In this document: positions 53,891 through 64,000 of the stretch, piece by piece | Layout: each line of letters opens with the position of its first letter | Numbering within the stretch: position 1 is the stretch's first letter | DNA from: Jaltomata sinuosa | Taxonomy: Eukaryota; Streptophyta; Magnoliopsida; Solanales; Solanaceae | Assembly (NCBI GenBank): GCA_003996215.1 | Contig: QJPP01000001.1 | Location: 186,001-250,000, forward strand | Direction of reading: 5' to 3' | DNA length: 64,000 nt | Notes under the pieces: model-generated | What the model was told of the DNA's origin: nothing | The model's database searches: none | What the model saw: the letters and a program-made list of their open reading frames with translations, nothing else | Translations under genes and position numbers: made by a program

Positions 53891-55884
53891 CAAGGGGGGA
53901 TATTATAACACCCCAAAACTCAGACCAGTATTTAAAACCAAGAAACTCAGAAAAACTCAGTATTTCTTCTGCAACTGTCAGGCCCCACGGGCTGACCCAC
54001 GGACGTCGAAGGTTCAACGGCCCATCAGAGTCATTGTGGGAAGAGCCCAGTGGCTTTGGAAGCCAACCTCAACTCAACAGAAGTCCCCACGGGCGTCAAA
54101 AGTCGGATGGGCCATGGGACATACCATGGGAAACCACCAGTGCCGCATCCCAGTCTCCATAGTCCCGATGGGAAATCACCACAGTCATCACGGATGTGAC
54201 GAGCCATGAGAACCCATCGTAGGGATTTCCCAGAGCACCAGACCCAACTAGTCCTTTCCGATGCCCAGAATGATAGGCCATCGCAGGTCCGATGCCCGTC
54301 AGGTATCCCGACCAGCGAAGGAAATTCTGCAATTTCTGTTTTTAAGTTGGGGGCATTCCGATCTTTTCCCAGTCCTTTTAACTCTGACCCTAAGTTTTTT
54401 TAGGGGTAATTAAAGAGGTTTTTATGGTTTTTCCCTCATTACTCCTAAACTAATCGACACTTAAAAGAATCTAAGAGAAAAATAAGCATTTTTCTCTCAA
54501 GAACAAGCAGGAGGTTTTCTTCAAGTTCAACCTCAAATCCAAAGGTTCCTCCGTAGAATCTTCTTACAGGTATGTGGAATTTCATAAGTGGGTTCCTTTC
54601 ACCCATTGAGTCCCTAAACTCAGTCTAGTTCTCCAGCTTTCAAGTAGTTCTTCAGACCTAGGGTTTCTGAATTTTATGCAATTGGTGTATTTCACTATCC
54701 ATTATGATATGTATGATTCCTCAAATGTTCTTGGAAATCCAGGATAGTTATCTAATCAGATTTCTTATAGACCTATCATGTGTATTCTCAGTACCTTCAG
54801 TTCATGCATGCTAAACAGTTATTGTAGTCAGTTATGATTCAGAATCAGAATGCTATCAGTTTTCAGTATTATTATATTGCATTCTCAGATGATTATCAGT
54901 AGTTGAGATATCAATTTTTCAGTTGCATCTATTACTTTATACTCAGTTGGGAGTAGGATTAATACCGAGCAGACGAAGGGATGAAGGCTCTGCTGTCAGC
55001 CTTAGGCTGAGACCTTTAGTAGCAGTCCCTAAGTCCTAGAACTACGGTGCCACCATAGGTATAAAAAGGGTCAGCTGTCAGCTTTAGGCTAGTCACCCTT
55101 GTAACTTGTAGACATTAGTGTGGGTCCACGTCAAATATATTTATATACTTAGCAAGGTACAGGTTGGCCCCACAGTTAGCTCATCTTGGGGTATGTCGAT
55201 CTATAGTTGCTCCCACAGTCAGACTCAACATTGTATTAACCTTGTATTCAGTTATCCAGTTTAACTTAGCATGTTATGATATTCATGTTCAGTTTCTTGG
55301 TCTTTTCATTCAGTTATCCTTCAGTCCATGTTTCAGTATATGCTTCTATGTCAGTATTCATGATTTAAAACTTTGATTATATATACCACATGCTCAGTAC
55401 ATTCAAAGTACTGACGCATACTTTTATGCTATATCTTACCATGATGTAGGTTCATATGCTTAACATCCATACCATGCTTATATGATTTACCAGTTCCCAC
55501 TCAGCAGCTCAGTGGTGAGTCCTTATAGTTTGAGGGCGACAATTATGTTTATTAATTCAGTATTGCATTCTAGTTTTCAGACTTTTAGAGTTAGCTGGGG
55601 GTTTGTTCTAGAAACTCACTTCAGTTAGAGGCTTTTAGACATGGAACTAGAATCAACTATTGAGTTGTCAGTTTAATTTTAGACTTATTATGTTTTCATA
55701 TATTTTTCATATATGCAGAACATGCTTGGATTGTTTTCCAACTTAAATACTTAAATTAGTTCAATTTTCTGCACAGTTGTATCTTCCTTGAAATTATTCA
55801 GATATGCCAGACCATGGGTTAGCTTGTGATCACTTGTGACAATAAGTACCGTGTTACATCCAGGGGTAGTCTCGAGGTGTGACA
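53891..55884 (+). repeat. T5 PPT and 3' LTR
   Basis: PPT CAAGGGGGGATAT precedes TATAACACCCC at 53904 (from TGTAACACCCC). LTR 53904-55884 (1981 bp), ending GGTGTGACA. Palindrome array at 53985-54310. By eye the first ~250 bp differ from the 5' LTR by about 17%, the later part by about 5-6%. Confidence 0.9.
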
Positions 55885-56683
55885 CCTGGTCCCTCCTTGG
55901 ACATCGTGCACCTTAACTCATACAATTAGCCTAAGTTGAGGGTGGCTACGGTAGAGGTATATGACAAGAAAAATAGGGTTGTCTTAAAGATTGGTTGTTG
56001 ATAGAATAAAAAGTACAGGTGTGTGCCAAGGAAAGAAAAATGAAGAAAAGAAAATGAAAAAGAGTGAAAAAGAAAGAAAAAGAGTAGTCAAGCTAAGTAG
56101 GCCGCACCTCTATCTAGAAATAACGGAATCAAAGGCGAATAAAGTGGATGGATTGACCTTGAGTGAAAATAGTGGGTCGATGGTTCCAAGGAGGGTTTAG
56201 TCACTATTCCCCATATTGTATTGTACCTGCCCCCAAAGCCTCATTACAAGCCAAAACAAGTCCTGTAGTGATCTTGAGCAACTGTTTGAAAAACTGAAAT
56301 AGAATAGCAAGGGCAATCCTACGGTATCACATGTGCATTGTTTGAAATTGTTTGTGAGTGTGAGTAACCTTGCTTAGTCCCAAATCATGTGTGGGGGAAT
56401 TCTTTGTGGTGAGGGCACCTAGATTCTTTATCATCTTCTGAATGTTGGGATAACTGTTTTGTGTGTATGTAGAGTACTCTATCACATCGTAATGACATGT
56501 TTGGATCCTTACTAGCTAGCTTTTCAAACATTTTTTTAGTACAGGAGGTTGGATAAAGTTGAGCCAATTGTTGAATGGTTTTTGATTGCTATAGATATGA
56601 TGTGTTGTTCTTTTATTGAGTCATCTATTTTGGTCTTGTGTCATGTTGCTTGAGGATAAGCGAACGTTCTAAGTTGAGGGTTT
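55885..56683 (+). other. A5 3' non-coding region, right of T5, and PPT
   Basis: Resumes with CCTGGTCCCTCCTTGG, as in A1 6564-6580. It includes a second PPT-like CCTAAGTTGAGGGTG (about 55930-55944) and a purine-rich GAAAA tract (56010-56100). The true PPT TAAGTTGAGGG is at 56670-56680, next to the LTR. Confidence 0.8.
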
Positions 56684-58153
56684 TGATGTGCCGGTACTTT
56701 ATGGTACATTTTACTCCTTTTACCAAAGAATAGACGTAAGTTCTCAAGAAAATATTGTGCAAATTTATGTGTTTTGGTTGTGTTTCAGGAAAGATAGACT
56801 TAAAGCAACAAGAGAGCTTAGTTGGGCCAAAAATGAGACATTTTACTGATTGTTGTGAGTTGAAATGAACCATTGCTATAACCGTTGCATTCAATGAAGA
56901 AGACAAAAGCTGAGACAATAATTTGAGTTACAATAGACAGGAGAACGAATAGGAGAATAACCTATTCTTATGCAAAATGGTCCATTCCTAGGGGCATAGA
57001 AGAGCTAAGTTTTAGAAGTTACAACGCTCATAGAAATGGACAGGGGAACAAATCTTTCTTATGTAAAATGGTTCGTTCCTAGGGGAATTCCCAAAACCAG
57101 AAACCAACTTTAGTTGGGAAGTTACAACGCTCAAGGAAATGGTCCGTTGTTGACCAAAATGGACCGTTTTGGTGTCCGTTTGTTGGATGCGTCTTTCCTT
57201 TCCTAGACCAATTCGGATTTTATTTGGAACTGCCTATAAATAGGACTCCTAGGGTATTTTTATAGAGACTTCTTTCTTGCATAGTTTTTAACACATTTTT
57301 GAGAGATACAAATGTTACTTCTTGTTCTTGTTTTGGAGATTTATTTTGCTCATTGTTCTTGGAGAATTGAAGTGTTTTTCATATTATTTATAAGAATGCT
57401 TCCTTTATTATGAACGTTATTATGTTCTCTTCTTCTAAAAGCATGAGTAGCTAATCTCCCACAACTAGGGTTGTAGGATCCATGGTGAATTAACGAAGTA
57501 GGGTTGAGTTGGTATTGTGTTTATATTGTATATGCTATTGTGTTGATATCCTTCAATTTTTAGAGATTTCTAATGGTTGCAAATATTAGAACAAGACTTA
57601 GCTTTGACTTGCTTGAAATAAGAGGTTGAAAACTGGGAAAAAGATTTAACAACAAGGATTCAGAGCTTCTAACCTCCGTCTAATAAGTAATGCTCTAGCG
57701 AGATTAATCTACTTGAGGCTAAATTGAATTCTCTACTTTTATCTTTTCAAGTTCGAAAGAATTGAAGGGAAAATCATCTAATTGGGTTGAGAAATATTTA
57801 GGGATACATTTGTATTCAATTGCCTCACATTAGTTGTATGAAGTGAATCCATTACCAAAGTTAACCCAAATTTGTTGTAAAGCCATAGTTAACGCATCCC
57901 TAGTTTATCTCTAATATTGATTTTTACTCATTGAAACTTTTCATTTGTTACTTGAATTAGTTGAAGACTAGACAAAGATTGATCACCATAAAACCCCCCA
58001 TTTTCCAGAAATTATTGATTAATAGTCATCTAAATTATTAACGACTTAATTCTCACCATATTCCCTATGGGATTCGACCCCAACCTTTGTTGGGTTCTAT
58101 ATTTGACAACGACCCCTTATACTTCTTAAGTATGGTGTAATTTGGGCATATAA
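56684..58153 (+). repeat. LTR shared by A5 (3') and A6 (5')
   Basis: 1470 bp, TGATGTGCCGG to GGGCATATAA (final CA mutated to AA). It is preceded by a PPT, as a 3' LTR should be, and followed by a tRNA-Asp PBS (58159-58176) and gag, as a 5' LTR should be. TATA box 57235-57243. The donor G is A (ATAAGAAT at 57390). Confidence 0.88.
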
Positions 58154-59363
58154 AATTTTGGCGCCATTGCCAGGGAATACGATTGTCTATTAAGTCCGGT
58201 GTGTTTATTTGACTCTTATTCATATTTCCTACTTTTACGTTTATTTGTTGTTTCTTTGACTGTAGGGTATAACTTTGTGCATGCCAAGTACCCGACACTC
58301 GGGTAACCCAATATTACCCAATGATCCTGATGTTGTAAAAACTCTAAGGCTAAATATGAATGCACAACAACGTGAGGCAGCAAGGCTTTCTGCAGCCCAA
58401 CAGCACTAGAACAATGATGATATTAAAGTAGATGCGTTTGTGGGTGATGATGTTGCGGCAGACAATGCTGACAATGTTGACAATGTTGCTCCTGCCGATC
58501 AATGGCCGCAATAGAGAGGTAGAGGTCGACAACAGCCAAGGCAGTTTGCTTTGGATAATGATGATGATCTTGACTTGGATGGAGTTGGTGCTATGGATGC
58601 CATTATCCTTCCCCTATTTGCGCCTGACGCTAAGTTTAATATCACCAGCAGGATGATCCAATTGTTGAATCTGAAGAGGCTATTTAGAGGAGTGGATGGT
58701 GATGATCCCAACATGCACTTGATGAACTTTGTGAGATTCTGCAAATCCTTTGAGTTGCCAGGACTGAGTCAGACGGCGATCAGGCTTAGGTTGTTCCCAT
58801 TGTCTTTGTCTGATGAGGCAACACTATGGTTGACAGAGTTAACTCCTAGTTCTATAAAAAAACTAGGGTTAGTTAAAAGGAGATTTCCTAGAAAAAAGCC
58901 AAACCTTGATTGATTAGATGGGTATTACTTTTGCAGGAATTTGACTTTGAAATCAAAGATTTTAAGGGCTGTGAAAATCAGGTGGCAGACCATCTTTCCA
59001 GACTAGAAAATGAAGGAAAGGTGGTAGATGAGTTGGAGATTGATGACTCATTCCCGGATGAACAAGTATTATCCGCTTCATTTGATCTTGTACCATGGTA
59101 TGCTAATTTTTCTAATAACCTAGTCAGTGATATAATGCTGGAGGAACTAAACTTTCAACAGAGGAAGAAATTTCTCCATGATGGAAGTAAATACTTCTAG
59201 GATGAGCCCTATCTATTCTGATTATGTACTGACAACATAATCAGGAGATGTGTACCTGAAGTAGATATGATGAGCATTTTTTAGCCATGTCATTCTTCCC
59301 TAGTCGAGGGATATCATCCAGTCGAACGTACAGCCCAAAAGATCTTACAATATAGGCATTACT
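58154..59363 (+). pseudogene. Athila A6: gag start joined to RNase H and integrase start
   Basis: After the PBS and an acceptor-like TTTCTTTGACTGTAG (ends 58265), ATG 58281 begins MPSTRHSGNPILPNDPDVVK. The gag domain (58551-58890) has FNITSRMIQLLNLKRLFRGV, DPNMHLMNFVRFCKSFELPG and LRLFPLSLSDEATLWLTEL. At about 58891-58897 the sequence jumps into the RNase H end (KPNLD stop IRWVLLLQEFDFEIKDF, ENQVADHLSRLENEGK), then the acidic linker to 59200 and the integrase zinc domain start (CVPEVDMM...QKILQYRHY). T6 cuts it at 59364. Confidence 0.85.
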
Positions 59364-62300
59364 TGTGATGACCCTTTCGGTCATCTTCACATTTTTGCAT
59401 TCATTGCACTGTTAAAGCTTTCCTATAGTGACCCCAAGTCATTTATGGCTTACTGGGACTAGTGGTTCGGTGCCCTGGTTGTTCGTTTGGTTGTTTTGGC
59501 TGATTGTCTATTGTAGAACCTTAACTTAGAATATCGTTGACTTTAGTCAATATTTTTAGCTAACGTGCTCAAAATTGAATTCTGATAGTTTCATTAGCTC
59601 TGGAGCATTGTGTTTGGTCAAGTTGGACCTTTAGTTGAGGTCTGAGAACTTCCAGTGTGGGTTTGGTGCTGTTTTCTCTGTTTTCAAGTCATTTGGAGTT
59701 GAAAGTGTAACTTTGGTAAGCTTTTGATGATCAGAGCATCAAATTTGAAATTTGACGATTCCATCAGCTCCAAATGTTGAGTTTAGGTTAGGTAGGTGGT
59801 TGGTTCGGGTTTCGGGTGAGTCAGGCTCATTTCTAGCCCTTGGGTTCTTATTAGTTAGTGTTGACTTGGGTCAACATTTCTCCTAAATGACCTCATACGG
59901 AAGTTTCATCGATTTCGTTGAGTCTGAAACATCGTTTCCACTCTATCAGCATTATTGGTTTTTGAATATTGGTTTCCGATTGTGCCCGAAAAGCCCCGTG
60001 TAGTTTTAGATAAGTTGCATAAAATATTGCTGGCCAGGTCTTCAGCGCCATCGGTGCTGGCCTAGCGCGATCGCGCTCAAGCGCGGTTCGGCTGGCTAGC
60101 GCGATTGCTCTGTGATGGAGCCTTTGGCGCTGGCCATTTTCCAGCAGCTATATATTTCTGAGTGTTCATTTTTCCCGCCATTTCTCTTAACTTTTCCAAC
60201 TCTAAAACACATATACTCTCTACCAAATTGCTCCATATCAGTCCTAGCCTTGGGGAAATCTTTTGTTCATCGATAATTTGTGATCCTTCGATTCTTGGTA
60301 AGTCTTCTTCCCCAACTTGCTTTCTCTTGTTCTTTTCTAAAACCTCCATTGTTGTTCATTTCCAAAAGCTTGGAAATTATCGTAGAGGCTTCCTTCTTTC
60401 TCTTGCATGTTTGTGGGTTCGAGGAATTCACTGTCTTGGCTCAGTTTTTCCCCTTGTGGTATGTAATCCTTGCCTAGGTTCCGATTTTTTTCTTGGAATT
60501 CCAACTTTAAGCCTTCTCTTGAGCGGGCTGTTTTGATGCCCACCTCTTGGCCAATTATTCTCAATTTTGGAGCACGTCTTCTTGGCACCGTTGTGGTCAT
60601 CATGCTTTTTCTAGTTTTTGGTTTCGAGTTGTGGGCCGCGTGGGCCTGCTTTTGACCCAGATTTCGACCCAGATATAAGTGTAGAGATATGGGTATCGTT
60701 AGACTCGTCTTAATATTTTATTTATATTTTTGATAGTTTGATCATCATTCGGGGTTTCTCGGAGTGATTCGGGCTTGAATTTTGTTGTCCCAACAGCTTG
60801 TCATCAGACGACAGGTAGGTTACAGTCTAAACTCCCTAGACTTAGTATATATCGGATAAAATTGTACTAGCTGGCATCCTTGGGGTGGGTTATTGGTTGG
60901 TACCACAGACCTTGATCGCTTTCCCTGATTCGCCTTGTTTCTTTCCTCTGTTGTGTGTAGTATTCTCTGTAGTTGATATTATCACCCTTATGGTCCTGTG
61001 TGGCCTTGTTTTTACTCTGGACCATAGATGGTGGGTTATTCAGGGGTGCTCGTGAGTCTCGGGCATTGTTATCGTGATATTATGCTGGCTATCTGTGCTG
61101 CAGAGTGATTGGAGCCTGTGCAGGGCCGATAGGTTGATTGTGAGCTGCCGGGCGGCTATTTGTGTTTGATCATATCATTTCCATGCATATAAAGGGTTTT
61201 ATCCACATTTTACTATGGTTTTGGATTTGAGCCTACTTGGTCTGATTTTCTAAACTGTGCATGACCCTGAGGGCCCGTTTTCAACAAGAATGAATTGGAA
61301 ATGGTTTGACTTAACATGTGGATCTTCTTGGGGTAAAAGAGAGTTAAATTATGATTTCTATCACTAGTTTTACTATTAACGCTAGACTCGACAGGGCCAG
61401 GGTGCTATTTGAGTTTTCTTACTGATTGAGATGACTTTAGCCTTAGTCGGACCGAGCACCTGAGTTGACTTTCTACTGTTTTAGACCCGGTTACGCCCTG
61501 TCACCTTTGGAGGGGTTTGTTAGACATTTCCCACTACTTTAGTCCTGGACAGGGTCTAGGCATGCATATTTGAGACTGGGTCTCTAGCTTGAACCCAAAC
61601 TTACTCCGGATGATATGTTTCGATACTGAGTTTTAGTATGGGATCCAGGACCTCTATTGACCTTTCCGTTCTGGACCTGGGGCTTGGGGCTACGTGTGTT
61701 AGAGGAAGGTATACGGTGGAGTAGAGCTATACGGGCAGTGTCCTTCCATGGAACCTCCCTGCTGGGCCCGATCGACACTGGAGGGGGTACATACAGAGTT
61801 ACCATTTCACACTGAGATCTTCATGCATCATATCATTCATTGTTTGAGATTCCTCCCTTGTTTGCTATTTGGTAAGTATATGCTTAGGTTATATGGGCGG
61901 ACAGAGGGTTTGTTTTCACTTGTTTGCGTTCCTCGGTTGTTTGGGCGGCCGGGTGACTTGTATTATCCCCTGCTACAATTATAATTATGAGATTGTATAC
62001 TGCTAGGTTGTTATTTCCTGGATTTGAGATTAGCATGATTAGTTTGGCTATTGACTTCTGTTTCTGAGTATGTGTATCTTTACCCTCCTCTCCTCTCCTT
62101 TATACTTGAGGTTACCGATATACCGTTCACTTCTAAAACTTATTATGTATATACTTTTATTGCAAGGATCCCAGGTGCATCATTTCTTACTTTCACTTGT
62201 GCCTGTTGTGTATATACTCTACTTGCTAGCCTTGTGTGTTATTCCTGTTTTCTTCCCTCTGGGCTAGTTCTTGTGTACCTTTTGTAGATTCTATGACTAA

Positions 62301-62883
62301 TTGTTTCTATTCTGTTTGTTACTATGCTTTTATCTTATATGTGCTCAGTAGGCCTATGATACCTACTGGGTACCTTATGCTTTGCATGAGCAATCCTATG
62401 ATACCTACTGGGTACCTTATGCTTCACATTTGGTGCTCATACTACACTCTGCATCTTCTGGTGCAGATCCTAGTGTGGGCCATCGCCGCTAGATTGCCGG
62501 GACTCATACTTGGAGATTTGGACCATCCCGAACTAAGGGTGAGCTCTTGGAGATCAAAGCTTAACTTTAGTTTGTCTTTTGTATATTTTGTACTCTCATA
62601 GCTTTGGAGACATGATGTATATGTTATTTTGGACCCCTTGTACTCCTTATGTAGATTCAGCTCTTGTACACTATGATACCAAGTTTTGGGTTTAGCTTCT
62701 GTATATATATATATCCCTATTATCTTTTTTCTTCATTTAATTCCCTTGCTTCCACTTATTAAAATGTCTTTTCGCTTAAATTGTTAGAATGTAACCCATT
62801 ACTAACCGTTCCAGGCTACGGGGATTGGTTCGCCTACTAGGGGGTTATAGGTGCCATCATGAACGAGAAATTGGGTCATGACA
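59364..62883 (+). repeat. T6 5' LTR (3.5 kb)
   Basis: U3 contains a GC-rich palindrome cluster at about 60040-60140, including the perfect 14-nt palindrome AGCGCGATCGCGCT (60064-60077). TATATATTT at 60149-60157. Donor-like TTG|GTAAGTC at 60298-60303, 149 nt after the TATA box. A direct repeat with 42-bp period at 62353-62424 (CCTATGATACCTACTGGG). Several open frames on both strands in this LTR (e.g. 60162-60536) have no recognisable product. Confidence 0.82.
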
Positions 62884-62885
62884 GC

Positions 62886-62899
62886 TTAGTATCAGAGCC
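62886..62899 (+). promoter_or_regulatory. T6 primer-binding site (initiator tRNA-Met)
   Basis: TTAGTATCAGAGCC two bases after the LTR end matches TGGTATCAGAGC with one change in the core. Confidence 0.8.
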
Positions 62900-63095
62900 T
62901 TAGGTTCACCAGTGTCATCAGTATAGAAGTCAATGTCTAGTAGAGTCCTGTGGATCGAGGCAGAGACGCCCATACTTAATCTTCGGGAGGCTATAGTGAC
63001 ATCTTAGGAAAAATGGAGTTTCTTGTTTCTATCTCGTATGTAGTATCGTTGGAAGTTTCTGGAAATCTCACTTATTCTGGTTTAGTCTTCCGCAA

Positions 63096-64000
63096 ATGGT
63101 TCGTATGAGATTTTTAGCTTCTGGCGCAGGAGTGCCTCTTGCCCCTACACCTCCGACTCCAGCTAGGGGCTGGGGTGGTCACAGGGGTAGAGGATGTCCT
63201 AGAGTAGCAGCACTTACTAGAGCTACTAGAGTTGAGGTAGAGCCTGAGTATGATTATGAGCCCGAGTTTGTCCCTGAGCAGTAGCATGTAGACCCGGGGG
63301 TAGCCCAGGTGCCACCAGTTCTAGCACCAATTTCTGTGCCAGTTTCAGCCCCATCTCAGTCTTCGAATATGCGGGGTTTACTCGTTCAACTTTTGTGTAT
63401 GATTGGGAGAGACCTTCTGAGGTAGCATATACTTCTGCTCAGGGGGTAGCCCTGGGTGTCCAAAGTTCAGGAGCGCAGCCTACTACTGCGGCTCCCTGTG
63501 CCGAGGTTGTTTCGATTCCATTAGCTATACAGCCTCTTGCTCCTTGCCCAGCTATGACAGATGAGGAGCAGAAGGCCTTGGGTAGATTTTTGAGGTTGGC
63601 ACCACCGAGATTTGATGGTACGTCGGGTCAGGACCCATATGATTTTATTACAACATATGAGGAGATGTTGCATCATTTGGGGTTGTTGGAGACATACGGG
63701 GTTGACTATACTACTTATCATCTGGAGGGCCCAACAAAGTTATGGTGGAGGCAACAGGTTGCTTTCAGACCTTCTACATCACTTCCTTTGACTTGGTCCG
63801 AGTTTTATGAGGCATTTATGGCCAAGTTCTTACCCCAGAGTGACCGGGAGCATCGGAGAGAGAAGTTCACCAGACTTTCTCAGGATTCTATGACCGTCTC
63901 GGAGTATAAGACATGTTTCCATCAACTTGATCTATTTAGGGCGATGATTATGCCTACCGAGTCTGACAGGATCCGTAGTTTTGTTTGGGGACTACAGAGA
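63096..64000 (+). pseudogene. T6 gag (frameshifted, open at window end)
   Basis: ATG 63096 lies 10 nt after an acceptor-like CTGGTTTAG (ends 63085). The first frame, MVRMRFLASGAGVPLAPTPP onward, is Pro/Gly/Arg-rich and stops at 63282 (TAG in an EQ-stop-H context, probably from CAG). A frameshift near 63370-63400 leads to an open frame that includes ATG 63554 and runs to the window end: DEEQKALGRFLRLAPPRFDG, YDFITTYEEMLHHLGLLET, GPTKLWWRQQVAF, FYEAFMAKFLPQSDREHRRE and MTVSEYKTCFHQLDLF. This is a Ty3 gag core. Protease and pol lie beyond the window. Confidence 0.85.

Larger units (their letters stand above)
46858..55884 (+). mobile_element. Chromovirus T5 in A5 3' region
   Basis: Complete layout with two full LTRs (2012 and 1981 bp). 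TSD CCTAG (46853-46857) and CCTGG (55885-55889), one mismatch explicable by G-to-A decay. Gag, protease, RT, RNase H, integrase and chromodomain are all present but in different frames. It is the most complete chromovirus here, yet not functional. Confidence 0.92.
35742..58153 (+). mobile_element. Athila element A5 (split by T4 and T5, pol deleted)
   Basis: 5' LTR 35742-37202, PBS, gag, linker and protease, then a direct jump to the tail of an env-like gene, the 3' region, PPT and LTR 56684-58153. The two LTRs are about 90% alike by eye. CTTAT before the left LTR (35737-35741) may be the target site, but no second copy follows the right LTR because A6 internal sequence starts there. Confidence 0.85.
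59364..64000 (+). mobile_element. Chromovirus T6, 5' part (runs off window)
   Basis: A 3520-bp LTR with TGTGATGACCC at its start and GGGTCATGACA at its end (an 11-bp terminal inverted repeat with one mismatch), followed by a tRNA-Met PBS and gag. It is inserted in the A6 integrase. The possible target duplication TACTT (59359-59363) cannot be checked. It is a different family from T2-T5. Confidence 0.85.

Noticed and set aside
60162..60536. 124-residue hydrophobic frame in the T6 LTR
   Set aside because: Overlaps the predicted leader and U5 and has frames on both strands. The hydrophobicity comes from T-rich leader sequence.
62236..62601. 121-residue Tyr/Leu/Cys-rich frame
   Set aside because: Lies wholly in the T6 LTR over the direct repeat. 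No domain, and several overlapping frames of similar quality.

Overview
The window looks like nuclear DNA of a large plant genome, most likely Solanaceae. That placement is inferred from the style of the repeat families and is not proven. I recognise no host gene, rRNA, tRNA or CRISPR array. Essentially all 64 kb is a nest of decayed Ty3/gypsy LTR retrotransposons of two lineages. The Athila-type elements (A1-A6) have LTRs starting TGATGT/TGATAT, a primer-binding site matching tRNA-Asp, a PPT around AAGTTGAGGG, and in A1 an env-like third gene. The Tekay/Del-like chromoviruses (T1-T6) have LTRs starting TGTAACACC or similar, an initiator tRNA-Met primer-binding site, a PPT around GGGGGAGATAT, and a C-terminal chromodomain where pol is preserved.

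Layout. 1-8967: 3' part of Athila A1 (RT end, RNase H, integrase, env-like pseudogene, 3' LTR). 8968-10235: LTR-like debris, probably minus strand. 10236-~11970: minus-strand Athila A2 (LTR plus 3' end). ~12087-14147: plus-strand 3' end of a third Athila-like family (A3). 14148-15901: minus-strand chromovirus LTR (T1). 15902-20831 and 35437-35741: Athila A4, split by the minus-strand chromovirus-type element T2 (20832-35436, TSD GGCTG). T2 has no recognisable gag or pol and itself contains the plus-strand chromovirus T3 (24620-32129). 35742-58153: Athila A5, split by T4 (38574-44639, TSD ATATA) and T5 (46858-55884, TSD CCTAG/CCTGG). The right LTR of A5 runs directly into the internal region of another deleted Athila, A6 (to 59363). 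A6 is cut by T6 (59364 to the window end), a chromovirus with a 3.5 kb LTR.

All coding regions carry stops, frameshifts or deletions. The largest uninterrupted frames are integrase fragments of T4 and T5. Many stops sit where CAA, CAG, CGA or TGG would be expected, which fits C-to-T decay of methylated DNA.

The most interesting patterns are regulatory. (1) Most of the LTR families carry an array of short imperfect palindromes in U3, upstream of the TATA box where one is visible; the sequence differs by family but the placement is the same. (2) Most LTRs carry a splice-donor-like site after the promoter, and several elements have an acceptor-like site just before the gag ATG; the predicted intron would remove the primer-binding site. 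(3) The A1 env-like gene is preceded by a similar palindrome-promoter-intron arrangement. None of these can be proven without RNA data or comparative alignments. Percent identities were estimated by eye.
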